A stretch of 64,000 nucleotides of DNA from Cystobasidiopsis lactophilus. Taxonomy: Eukaryota; Basidiomycota; Agaricostilbomycetes; Agaricostilbales; Chionosphaeraceae. The translations under genes were made by a program, and so were the position numbers. This document shows, piece by piece, positions 11,401 to 22,373 of the stretch (the stretch's first letter is position 1; every line of letters begins with the position of its first letter). The DNA is taken from NCBI GenBank assembly GCA_001599975.1, contig BCIO01000005.1, forward strand, positions 2,590,508 to 2,654,507, in the 5' to 3' direction. A model generated the notes under the pieces. It was not told where the DNA came from. It saw only the letters and a list, made by a program, of their open reading frames with translations, and made no database searches.

Positions 11401-13449
11401 ACTAGATCAAAATCGCAGGACGGCTGCGGCACTATGTCTCTCCAGCTAGCGCAGTCGATTCGCTCAGCCCTGAGCCAGAATAGGCCTCTCGGAAAGCCTG
11501 CCCTACCTTTGCCCGAGTGCTTGCAAGTGAGGATTGGCGGAGCTAAAGGCATGCTTTCCTTGGATAGGACGCTAGCAGGCAACACTGTTTGCTTGAGACC
11601 GTCAATGGAGAAATACATAGCGACAGAATTCACCATGTGAGCGTCACCTTTATGTCTTCCTCTGGCCTATTGTTGATCATGCTTCAGCGAAATCGCAAGC
11701 ACCTTTTTCCGACCGCTGTCCTACTTCCTATACCGAGGCCTTATCGATATCCTTTCCGACCTAGGCGTGCCAGATCAAGAGTTCTTGCGGCTCCAACAGG
11801 ATACAATCGCAGTAACCAACAACAGTCGCCGTACCGCTCAAGGACTATCCAACCTTTGTCGGATGCACGGCTTGGGCACGGCTTTTCGAGCGCAATCGAT
11901 GCTTGCCAACATGCGCTCTCTCAAAGTCGAATTTTCCGCCGATCTGGCTCGAGACGACTTCTTCGTCTTCGACGTGGCCGAAGCTATGGTCACAGAGATC
12001 CTCCGCCAACTCAAACACAAAGCTCGCATGGCCATCCCAAATTGTTACACTCTTGTAGGCGAGAAGCTTGCCAAGGCATTCGAGCTCTGACGCTGGCTTG
12101 CAAAGGTCGGGATAGCCGACCCTTATCACAATTTGCCATCGGGCACTATCTATGCCCGAATCGAAGCCAAAGGACAGCCATTCTGTCTCTCTGGCCGCCT
12201 CGTGATTTCCAGGAGTCCGACTGAGCACCCCGGAGATGTGCAATTTGTCCACGCAATTGGCGCCGCGCCACCCAACCAATATCCTCCGAACTGTGTTGTC
12301 TTTTCGACACAAGGCAACCGCTCGTTGGCGTCTGCTTTGGCTGGCGGCGATTTTGATGGCGATTGTACGTGATCTGCACTCCAGAAAGACTCAATCTCAT
12401 CGCCACTTGAATCAGTATTCAATCTCCTGACTGACCAACGTTTCTTTCCAACGAGAATCCACCCGCCCAGCGACTACCAACCCCCTCCTATCAAGGATCT
12501 TGGCAGACCTTCAACTGCCTCCGACTTGTGCGAGTTTTTTGGCGATTACATCCGGAACGACTTCCTGGGTATCATCGCCACACGCCGTTTGTGGGTCGCC
12601 GACCAAAGTCCTGGCGGCACGTGGAGTCGAGACTGCATCCGCCTGGCCGACTTGGCTTCCAAAGCGGTCGACTTCCAGGTGATTGTCCACGTTTCTTCTT
12701 TATCGCAGCAATGTTGCTCACATCACTCCCACTAGAAAACCGGCACCCCTGTACTCATGACCGAATTGCCACCCACTCCCTCTCGCCTGAAACCTGATTT
12801 CCTCAGTCCAGAAGGCAAGACTGCCACCAAGCGCAACTTTTACCCAAGCTCTCGAATCTTGGGCCAGCTTTACAGGGCGATCGACCTCCCTGCCCCTCAT
12901 GATGCACAACGAATCTCCAGCACGCGCCTTCCCGAATTCGAGGATCTGACATCTCTGGCCCTCGACAACCCACCAGGCTGGCTATACAAGATATACAGGG
13001 CTTTAAAGGCCCAGCTCACCAATGCCTATGTGCCCCTCGACGTCAGAAACGGGAGAGAAGAAGCGGCGCATGAGCTGGTCGAGTTTGCCCGCGCCCTGCG
13101 CGAAATTTGCGCCAGCAACTCGCTTTCAACCAAGAGGGACCGAATGGTCTCCGAAGCGGAAGCGTATGCGGGGGTGATTTTAGGCTATGCGTCTCAGCAA
13201 GCGAAGCGCAAGCATGCGGTTGGCCGCCTTCGGGAGCAGACACAGCAGCTCGCAGACTCCTTCATTGACACTTGGCAAGACGAAGAGGGTCGCCACGACC
13301 TCACCGCCCAACGATGCTGGGTCGCCTTCCTACTCGGCGCCGCCGCCAAAAGTGACTACTTTGGCGCCAGCACGTTCTGCTATCTGGCGCTCCAAAGCTG
13401 CATAGCTGCGCTCAAGCGGCTGCTCAATGACGAAGATTGGAACGAGTGA
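8493..13449 (+). CDS. RNA-dependent RNA polymerase (RNAi / quelling type)
   Basis: Cellular RdRP of the eukaryotic RDR/QDE-1 family, which makes double-stranded RNA for small-RNA silencing. The gene spans about 5 kb with many short introns. The N-terminal part (8493 to about 10700) is poorly conserved. The core starts near 10830 with NLVLRRYANFSHHFLRVSFWEED. It continues with TDGCGTMSLQLAQ, VRIGGAKGMLSLD and LRPSMEKYI near 11400-11620, then FFVFDVAEAMV, the GRLVISRSPTEHPGDVQ segment, and the catalytic loop GGDFDGD at 12343-12363, whose aspartates bind the active-site metal. After it come LCEFFGDYIRNDFLGII, ADQSPGGTWS, LADLASKAVDFQKTG and an alpha-helical C-terminus ending LLNDEDWNE. All core motifs are intact, so the gene looks functional. 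No Argonaute or Dicer lies in the window. The exact N-terminal exon borders are uncertain. Confidence 0.92.
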
Positions 13450-13530
13450 TCGAAGCTTCAGCGCAGGTTGTCTATTTGCCACCTCAGAGTAAAAGTCCTT
13501 GATTCCCTGATACAATGCGCTTTCAGACCT

Positions 13531-14180
13531 TCAGAAGTACTTGCTGCCTGCTCCAATGGCCAACAGGGCAAGGGTGACGCTGTGAAGCACCTGGGCCACC
13601 GGAAGACTGGGCAGCGACGCCACAGAAAACACTGTACAACCGCTTGAGCGACAAGCACGAAGGCAAGGCAGGGGAGAGAACGCACTATGAAAGCCAGTCT
13701 GCACCGCAATGCTCGCCAAGTCGTTAGCCTGCCAGGGCCCCTTCTTCCCCGACAGCCGGAGATAGGTCAGGCCGGAAAGTAGAACTGTCTTGCTCAGTGC
13801 AATGTCGAGCGCACAACTTCTTCGGCACCTACAGTATGCTGTGCCCTGGGTCCATCCCACAACTTCTGCAGCGTGAACAACAGCCATGAGAGGAGCGAAG
13901 ACAAGCCGCCTACGTGCAGTTCTTGCTGTGTGGTTCGAGCCGAGAGCAAGAATCGCGGGAGCCAGCTGCACCTCGAGACGATCAGTCCCAGTCCCGCAAC
14001 CCTTCCAGAGCAGGAGACAGGACTTGCATCGTTCACGCCGACCTGGCATGCACGAAGCCCAAAAGCTCAGCTGCACTCGAAAGCGTCAAGGCTGCAAGCA
14101 CTGACAAGATAATGGCCCACAGCCGTAGCAAATGAGACCACGCCCGCAAGCTTCAAAGAGGCAGATTGAATGCCGGACAT
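13531..14180 (-). CDS. Small putative membrane protein, several exons, unassigned
   Basis: A candidate gene converging on the RdRP gene (81 bp between stops). A plausible start ATG at 14178-14180 opens MSGIQSASLKLAGVVSFATAV, a hydrophobic N-terminal segment. The 3' end reads FSVASLPSLPVAQVLHSVTLALLAIGAGSKYF, another hydrophobic segment, then a stop at 13531. The middle needs at least three short introns, and candidate GT and AG sites occur near 14102, 14040, 13915 and 13828, but the exact joins are not decided. The layout resembles small fungal membrane proteins with about four transmembrane segments; no family is recognised. Confidence 0.4.
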
Positions 14181-14423
14181 GATAAGCGCGCGGTCAGTTG
14201 TAGTGCAGGTCGACCGGGGACAAGGTGCACTGAGGAAGGCAGCCGCCAGCGCGGGGAATAATGCGGACGTAGAGGCTACATAAGCTTGAAGCGATTAAAG
14301 CTAAGGTCAAGATGAACATCTGGGTGAAATGCTGTATGTGTATGTTGCATGCAAAAGACGCTCTCTCTCTCTCTCCTTCGTAATACAAAATTCGACGACT
14401 GAAAGTGGGAATAACCAAGGGCG

Positions 14424-17400
14424 TTAAGCGTCCTCCCTTGGGTTCGTTCCGTCTGGTGACGGCGCGAGAACGCGAACGTTCGGAAGAGGTAGGCTAGAAG
14501 GAGGTTCGGGAGTGCCAGGAGATGGATCAGCCACCTGGCGGTGGCGTTCGATGTGGAGGTGCGAAGCAATTACCGATGCCTGCTTGTCGGCCGCGGCTCG
14601 GTCAAAGTTGAAGCCCGCGGTCAATGAATGCGGGCTGGTGGTCGAATTGTCCCTGCGCCGCGAGAAACTGGACAGGATGCTCATGGAGCCCCATTCGACC
14701 AGCTTTTTGGACAGCCAGGTGAGCTGCACAGGCTTGGTGATGTAGTCGTTGCAACCTGCGGCCAGAGCTGCAAGCCGATCGGCTTGCCAGGACGAAGCCG
14801 TCAGAGCAACAATGATGACAGGGAGGTGGTGTGGCGAGCTGACAGGCGTTGGTGTCTTGCCGAGCTGGACAGGGCTTTCCACGGTTGGCGTGCCTTGGAA
14901 GGCGATGTTGTTCTGGCGCTCCAGGTCGCGGATTTCCTTGGTGGCTTCAATACCGCTCTTCACTGGAAGTTGGATGTCCATCTGGAAGAGGTGGCGCGAT
15001 TAGTCGTTTGGTCTGCGAAAGGCACAGAAAAAGGCGACGTACCAAGACCAAATGAAAGCCGCCGACCTTCCACTTGTCAACCGCCTCTTGTCCGTTGTTG
15101 GCAATGGCATGCTGGATGCCTTTGCGCTTCATGAAGGTGGAAAGAATGGTTTGATTGATAGGGTTATCTGAGATTTGAAAATTAGGGTCCGCCGCGTGAT
15201 TCAAACATTGGGCAAGCAAGCCTACCTTCAACAATCAAGACGTTGATTGGGGGCACAGCCGAATTTGCTGTCGATTTGCGCACCGGCTTGGCGCGCTTGG
15301 GCTCGGCTTTCGAGTCCCTCCGGCGGGCTGGAGGTGCAGCGGTAGCAGATGGTGCCGTGCGCGCCGTAACAGAGGCCGCAAGTGGACTGGAAGGCAGCTG
15401 GACCGAAGAGCTCGAGTTCTCTCGAGCGTGCCCGTGCACAGGCGATGAAGGCGAGCGCGGGGAGCTTTGGTGCGAGGTGGGGCTCGCCGGCATGTTGAGG
15501 TTAGGCGATCGCGTCATCACAGGCGAGTTGGATGGGGACATGGCCTGCTGGAAGCTGGCTGGTGCGGTCGTCATGCGCACAAAGGGCGGTGGCAATGGCG
15601 CAATGCTGGTGGGCGAGCTAACCAGGTCTTGTGGCTCGTCTTGCTCGGAAGGCGGCGAGTAGGTGAACTCTTGGAGGGTCAAGGCTCGAGAGCCAACGTC
15701 GGCCGGAGCGCTGGAGGTGGACAAGTCGCGGCCTATGTGGCCCAGACCAATGTGCTTCGGCGTGATGACTTGGATGGAGCCCCCCGGGCTCATGACGGGC
15801 GATGCAGGGGAAGGTGGCAGGGCCGGTGTGGGTGGCCCTGACCCAGCCTCGTCATCACCGTCAGGCCCGGACTCGTTGGCGGACTCGGAGCTGCCGTTGT
15901 CGTTTGTCTTTGCCTCCTCTTCCTTGCCGCCTGCTATCACCGCCTTGTCCTTCTTAGCGTCTTTGGTCTGGTCATCAGACGGCCGACGGTCTCGGACTGT
16001 CTTGCTGGTGCTCGTACTGAGGTTGCTGGGGTTGCTGATGGACCGAGCCTCGCGAGCGGAGCCTGGCGGCCCTGCTCGTTTTAGCGGCTGGAAGAACAGG
16101 CCTGTGTTCTTGCCGTCTGGGGTTTGGATGACCAAGCCCGAAGAGGCGTTGTTGCCACCTAAGTGGTTTACCGACTTGCTCATGTATTCCATGTACTCGA
16201 CAGCTTCGGTGGAGCTGGCGCGGGGACTGGGCGGATTTGAGCCATTGGAGAGCAGTCCAGGTGTCCGAGGGCTGTTAGAAGAGGCGGCAGCGCTCGTCGG
16301 CGACCCAGTGGCCTCTCGAAGCTCGGATGCTTGCCGGGCTTCTGCGGCAAAAGCTGCATCGAACTCCTGCTGGGTAGACGACGGGGCGGGACTGGGCTTG
16401 GAGCTCGAATTGAAGAAGATGTGGCCGCCAGGCGACGAGGGAGAGGTGGCGATTGGGGACACAGTGCCATCCAAGACGGGCTTGCGGACTGCGGTGTGCA
16501 AGGCGGTGAGAAGCCGGCGTGGTCCAACCGGCTTGGGCAGGACGAAGACTTCAGGGAGAGGGAAAAGGTGGGAGGCGGACCGGAAGATGGATTGGACGAG
16601 CTCGCGGATGTACCGGAACTTGGACAGAGAGGTGAAGTAGATTATGGTCAAATTGGCGGATGGGTTGGCGGGGCGAATCTGAGCGCTGGAGCGTGTCCGC
16701 CGACTTGATAACGCCGGTCGCTTGTTGAGGAGAGTGGAGTGGAGGTGGAGTTGCGGCGCGTGGTTCTTGATGAGGACAAGCTGGCGCCGGAGAATGGAGA
16801 TGTCGTCGTCGACGAACAGGAAGCTCACTGAAGGATCTAAAGCAGCATCCAGAGGCAGGGAGGAAGCCGGCTTGGGCGGCGGCGCGTGAGAAGTCTCTGA
16901 AGTGGGCGCAGACGCAGAGGCGTTGCTGCCGGCTTGGTGTGGGTCGTTGCTCCCGCCAAACCCGGAGTCGTTGCGCGTAGGGTTGACCCGAGCCGGAAAG
17001 TCTTCCTTGCTCCCACTGCCTTTAGAGAACTGCGGGCTGCCGCCGCCTTCGTCGTCGTCTGGAGGGTCGCTCGACACATGCGTAGGCTCGAGGCCCCAAG
17101 AGGTGAGGTAGCCGGTGAGATGCTTGGCGAACAAGCTCTTCTCTCCCGAGTAGATGACGACTCGCTTGCCCTTCAGCGAGAGCTCGGCAAAGCGAAGAAG
17201 CTCCGGAATCTGGTTGCCCATAAGTTCGGGACCTGCAAGCTTTGAAATCTGACGCACCGTGGGTTCTCGCATGCCGTCTGCAGAGTTACGCCGCCGGCCT
17301 GGACCCAGCATCTCCTCGGAGCTCTTGCCGTATTGCTGCACATTCGTCTCGACAAACCAGGTCCGGGTCATGACCGGGTCGTCCGTCCGCTTCATGGGCG

Positions 17401-19100
17401 TGATCACAAAGCTGAACATCTTGGCCAAAGCCGAGACGGTGGGTTGGCGAGCCAGAGGGTCGCGAATGTCTGGAGATGGCGAGGAGATGGGCGAAGAAGT
17501 GTGGCAAATCTCCAGGGTGACCTGCCAAGTCCGCCCGGTTGGTAGATCGTCGTCCTCGTCTTCCATCACGCTGAAAGCAGAGCGCGAGGAAGAGGTGTCA
17601 TTTCGCCGAAGCTGGGGGCGTTTGGTGGCAAAGAGCGGCACCATGTTCATGCCGACCTCGATGACATCGCCGGAGCGGGCTTGGAAGAGAACATGGCTGA
17701 AGATCTGGTGTTCCAGCAAGCAAACTGATCAGTCGGAGTACCGATGAGCAATGGAGAATCATTCAAGGACGCACCGTCATGATTGCCACGGCAAACCCGG
17801 TTTCGTCGCCTTTCGTAAACAGCTCCTTGATCCCGCCACCCATCTTCATCTCTCCGACGCCGTGCAGATCTGTCGGATGGACGCCATGGTAAAGCACCAG
17901 TTCGATGCCCAGGTTGGCCGCGTAGCCAGACAGCACATCCAGCACACTCTGCAGCAGGCCACCCAATTCGAAAACAACAGGGATCACGCCGGTGCTGCCA
18001 CTGGGGACGGCGTCGATCTGGTCCAGACACATGCTTTGGGGCAGGTCGGAGAGCTGGGGCGATGCAAAGGGCATTAATGGCTTGGGCGAGGAGTGCGGGC
18101 TGCCGTAATTTGAAGCCAGGCGGTTCACGTTGTCATTGATCCAGTGGAGAGACTTGATCGCCCGCCAGACGGCAGCAACGCTGACGGCAGGCAGTGGGAG
18201 GGCCGAGGCTGCCAGCTGCTCGTTCAGGCCACAGGGCATCATCGACGAGTTGGAGACGGAGGCCGCGAGCGACGGGGCGGTCGTCGTTCCTGGGTTGCCG
18301 TGAGAGAAGGAGCTCGAGGCAGGCTCGGAGACGTGCGTGTTCAAGGAGGTGGTCGACGGAGCGTCCAGGTTGCCGGACAGATACGGCGACATGCCCATGC
18401 CGGCGGGCACGATGGACTGCGGCGCGAGCTGGAGCAGGCTGAGGGTGGCCGGCTGCAGGACTAGGTTGAACATGGACTGCAGGACGGTCGTGGAGGACAG
18501 CGGCGGGGTGATGACGGGCGTGGCCGTGTTGAAGAAGTGGGAGCCCTGCAACGGCGTGCTGTCGTCGTCGAAGCCCGACTGCTGAGGGACGTGCTGCTCG
18601 GCGGCGCCATTCCGGGCTGTGATCGATGCGACAGAGGGCGAGGCGGGCTGCGAGTGACTCGAGCTGGCCGTCACCGACGGGCTTTGCAGGGGAGTGACCG
18701 TGGACCCTCGAGTGGAGGCCTCCTTGCGAGACAGGAACGGCCGCTTCTTCTGTTTGCGGAACGAGCTGGCCTGCGATGACGCTGTGGACGGCCTCTGGCC
18801 CCTGTAGCCTGGCACAGAGGGCGAGGGGAAGGGGGGCGTGGCCGTGCCGTCGCTGGGGAGGGCCGCGCTAAAGGCGGAGGAGGTGTAGGTGCCAGAGGAT
18901 TGGGACCGGACGAGCGACGGCCTAAAAGTGTTCAGCCATTGCCGGATCCTCGAGGGTTCTGCGTTCGCTATCAGCACAGACGTCGAGCGCAGCGGCAGAG
19001 GGCGAGACCCGCCAGCCTCGCTGTCCTGCGAAGAGGACGCCAGCTTGGCCGATGATCTGGCGGTGCGGGCCGCAAATGGGGGCGCTGGACACTCCTCAGG
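14424..19100 (-). CDS. SSK1: Ssk1-type response regulator of the HOG stress pathway, 5' end uncertain
   Basis: Receiver-domain protein that takes phosphate from a histidine phosphotransfer protein and controls the Ssk2-type MAPKKK in osmotic and oxidative stress. A long, mostly disordered Ser/Pro/Ala-rich N-terminal region precedes a conserved block (about 18200-17640 and 17340-17100) including LHWINDNVNRLASNYGSP, ELGGLLQSVLDVLSGYAANLG and LEHQIFSHVLFQARSGD. The C-terminal receiver begins INVLIVEDNPINQTIL (acidic DD pocket), has the phospho-acceptor Asp in MDIQLPVKSGIEATK, the Thr switch in VALTAS and the conserved Lys in DYITKPV. Short introns split the receiver near 15230 and 15040. One junction near 17720-17757 needs a weak GTCCTT donor to keep frame. 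Coding sequence reaches an intron acceptor at 19101; the first exon is unresolved and probably lies at 19110-19240. Confidence 0.9.
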
Positions 19101-19394
19101 CTGAGCTTAAAGCCTTCTGCTGGATCGCCGGAGGAGAACACAATTACAATCTTTGGTGGACTGACCTCCAGCCTCTTGCGCCGAGGCCAAGGACCAAAAA
19201 CTTGCTGGGCCGATCATGGTGCTTTGCCAGCCTGCTCCGGTTCCATGCTTTTTCTGAGATATTATTGCACGCTTCGCTTTTCTGGTCATTTTCGCCCTCG
19301 CATGAAACCCAGTCCAACCCGACTCGCATTTGGCCGAACCTGCTCTGCTCTGCTGCCTTGTCTTTGATTACTTCAATGCTCAAACCGAAATGCA

Positions 19395-22163
19395 TCAGAC
19401 CGAATCTGCGGCCTTCTCCTTGATCTCGTCGGTGCTTTGCTGCTTGGAGGGAGGCGCGCTCTGCGGGTCGCCTTGCGCGAACTTGGAGTGGTGACGCAGA
19501 CGCGGGCCGTATTTGATCAGGGCCTGGGCGGATTAACAATCAACTCGTCGGTCAGCACTCTCGTGATCAGGCTGGTACCTACAGCAAAGATAGGTATCAT
19601 GACGATGGACAGGCCGGCGAGGAGGGAGCAGCCGCCACCGATCCCTTAATCCATCAATCAGCCGCTGGGCAATCGGTCTGCAAATCGTGACCTACCGAGG
19701 ACTCTGAAGAAGTGGTGACCGAACAAGGGGAACACAGAGGCGATGGTGCTCCTGACGGCGTCGTTGCCAGCGAGGATCGACCCTTGATACTTCGGATATG
19801 ATATCGACAGGTAGAGCAGGATGCATTGGAACACTGTGGGCGACAGTAAGAAAAGAGCACAGAATCAGAGGCAGCAGATGATCCCTACGGTGGAAGATAC
19901 CAGGAAAGCTGCACTCAAATTGGTCAAGCACGCCACCACGCATTGAGGAAAGGGCACCTACTATAGCGCAGCGCCAATCGTCGGTCCAACCCACATCGTC
20001 TTCGCAGTCCAGCCGAACATGAACAAGCTGACCGGAATGAAGAAAGAAGAGAAAAAAGCCAAGATGAGAAAGTCTTCTGCTTTTAGGCCGCCTTTGCGCT
20101 GGGCCATTGCCGGCAACATCTTGGCGTTGTAGTAACACTGATGTCCAAAACTCCGTAGCATCAGAACCGCTTTCCATAGGCAGCACAAACACATTGTAGC
20201 GTACGTAAAAAGCGAAGGTGAGGATGCCGCTAACAACGAACCCCAGGAAGGGGAGACTCGAGATTGACAGCGAGAATCCAAAAGTGTCGCTGAATACAAT
20301 GGGGAAGGCCTCAAACCTGCGTACTCAACGAAATCAATGCCGTGCTCGGGTGATTTAAAGGAAACTTGCCCACCAGAGATAGAAAATGGCATAGGTGAAG
20401 GCAAGGTAGACGTTCGCAAAAGCGACGGCCGGCTCTAGAGAGAGTCGCAAGGGGCGCCAGAGCGCAGCCTGGACGAGCTCCATTGGTGGCGTCGAACCTT
20501 GCTCGATTTCGGAGATGGAACGCAGCTTCCTGTTGCCAGTGAGTTTGCGCAGGCGACGCGCTCGGCGAAGGAGGATGGTGCCTTCGTAGGTCTCGGGCAA
20601 GAAAAAGAAGAGCACCAAGAAGCCAAAGGACGCCACCCAGATAAGCTCAAAGATGGGCCAGCGCCATGTTCGGTATTGAGCCGCAAACCCGCCGATGACT
20701 GATGTTGCTCGAAGAGTTGGAGTTGCGACACCAAAAAAAAGTCAAAGGCAGTGCTCACCTGGTCCAGACACCGGTCCCAATACTGCACCGAGCGACCACA
20801 CGCCAATCACGTAGGCCAGTTGGTGAACCGGCCACATGTCGCCCATCCTAAGTTTGGTCAAAAGTTTGGTCAGCTATATGCTCATCGGGCCAGGAAACAC
20901 ACGCACGTAGCTCCTCCGGTTGCAAGGGCTGGAGAGCCCGCAAATCCTGTGAGGAATCGAAACGCCAGAATGGTGGGCATGTCGAAAGAGAAGATGATGG
21001 GGAACTGGAAGATGACGAAGAGGAATAACGCGCTGATGTAGACCGGGTTGCGCCCGATGCGCGGAATCTCTTGGAGTGGCGTCAAGAAAAGCGCGCCCAG
21101 ACCGTATCTGACGTCCATCGCGCTTAATCTTAGCTCTGAAGTCCGTGAGCAGAGTGACACACCCCATCACAAAAAGGGTGAGGCCCAGAACAGCTTGAGT
21201 GGGGGTCGCGCCCAAGTCAGCAATCAGACCAGGTTCCGAAGCCGTGTAAATGGCAGAGCCAAGGTAGACGCTGTAGGTGAGCAAGACGACCAAGAGCGTT
21301 GTCCAGCAGCGTCGTCTGAAGGGCTGCTCGTCATTTGTCAGGATAGCGATCAGGCAGTGTGAATGGTGGACAAAGAAGGTCACTCGCCCAGTTCCTCGGG
21401 TTTTCCGGATCGTCATCACCTTCCCAAGTCACGACGACGTAATTGTACTTCCTGATAGCCTTCTCAATCTCGGTCAGCTCTCCTTCGTCGACCAGTGACT
21501 CTTTGCCGTTCAGGGAAGCCGAAGAGGGCGAGGCCACAATGGTTGTTTGTCCGTCGCTTTGGGGTGGCGATGGGAGAGCCTGGAGCTGGGGACGCTGCTC
21601 GGTGGTTCCATTCAGGGTCGATGGGTCGCTTTTGGTCTTTGTGGTGTCGTGCGGAACGTGGTGATCGCCGCTGAAGGCAAAGGACTTCGAACGACCACGN
21701 CCAGCGCCTTGGGCTCCGGNCAGCTGATCGCAGATGCCGTCTTCAAACACCAGCTTGTTGCAGTGAGTGACATTCCTGGTGAAAGTTGGGCGAGTGGCAC
21801 CGCTGACTGTGGGTCTCTTGGCCAGAGGATCGCCAGCTCCAACAGCAGCAGGATCCTCGCTCAGGCGGACCTCCTCTTCATGCGGGAGGACCCTCCACAG
21901 GGAAGGCACTTCCATGAGAGTGCGAGGAACAGGCGTTTCGGTGCCAGACGATGGCGTCGTCTGACCCGACTCTCCCTTCTTGAGATACCGCTCTGGTACC
22001 ACATAGTCGGCGCGCTGGTCATTCCAAGAGAGTATCTTGCCGCCAGACACAGTGTTGCTGGTACATACGAACGCAATTTGAGAGCGATAAGAGATAGGAC
22101 AAAGTAAAGAGCTTGCATAATTTGTCCAGCTGTTGACGAGCGGAGGAGAGCGTGCCACACCAT
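19395..22163 (-). CDS. DHA1-family MFS drug:H+ antiporter, paralogue A
   Basis: Twelve-helix major facilitator of the fungal drug:H+ antiporter-1 group (Flr1/Mdr1/Tpo-like), expected to export drugs, toxins or polyamines at the plasma membrane. A hydrophilic N-terminal tail of about 240 residues ends DDPENPRNW, the usual lead-in to helix 1. Then come GSAIYTASEPGLIADLGATPTQAVLGL, the A-like motif GLGALFLTPLQEIPRIGRNPVYI, FLTGFAGSPALATGGAT, MGDMWP, SLGAVLGPVSGP (motif C) and FFLPETYEGTILLRRARRLRKL. The C-terminus is hydrophilic and ends IKEKAADSV. It is a tandem duplicate of the next gene, same orientation. It carries two introns that the neighbour lacks (19834-19888 and 20138-20204). Two undetermined bases sit at 21700 and 21720. 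Both copies share the N-terminal reading MVWHALLRSSTAGQIMQAL, so the start is placed there, though the first intron join is not resolved in this copy. Confidence 0.85.
21591..22060. repeat. Near-identical tract shared with 24431-24900
   Basis: Over 470 bp this tract differs from 24431-24900 by only two substitutions (plus two undetermined bases here), at a constant offset of 2840. It encodes part of the hydrophilic N-terminal tail of the MFS pair. The adjoining coding sequence (21421-21540 against 24261-24380) differs at about 15% of positions, and the intron on the other side is unalike. Confidence 0.85.
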
Positions 22164-22309
22164 GATGCTACCTCAAATGCGAGCTATGGCCGTCGAAGAA
22201 AACAACAGGGCAATTGGGACAAAGCGTCGCTGCGAAGGTCGACGAAGGAGTCAGCTTTGATTTTTTGCTTATGCACTTCCGCTCCACGCTCCGCACTGGG
22301 GAACGCTAA

Positions 22310-22315
22310 CACGTG
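22310..22315. promoter_or_regulatory. CACGTG E-box upstream of MFS paralogue A
   Basis: CACGTG lies 147 bp upstream of the start. Paralogue B has the same palindrome 151 bp upstream of its start, although the surrounding promoter has diverged. Such sites bind bHLH factors or some bZIP factors. Conservation through divergence suggests function. Confidence 0.4.
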
Positions 22316-22373
22316 TCGATCATGTCTTGGACGCTCGCATTTCACAAGCTCGTCCGGGCCAAACCCGGTTGCA

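Noticed and set aside
14361-14375. CT microsatellite
   Set aside because: A short simple repeat in the 3' untranslated or intergenic region of SSK1. No sign of function.
15663-16640. Open frame of 325 codons on the plus strand inside SSK1
   Set aside because: Antisense to the Ser/Pro-rich coding region of SSK1; low-complexity reverse complement with no independent features.
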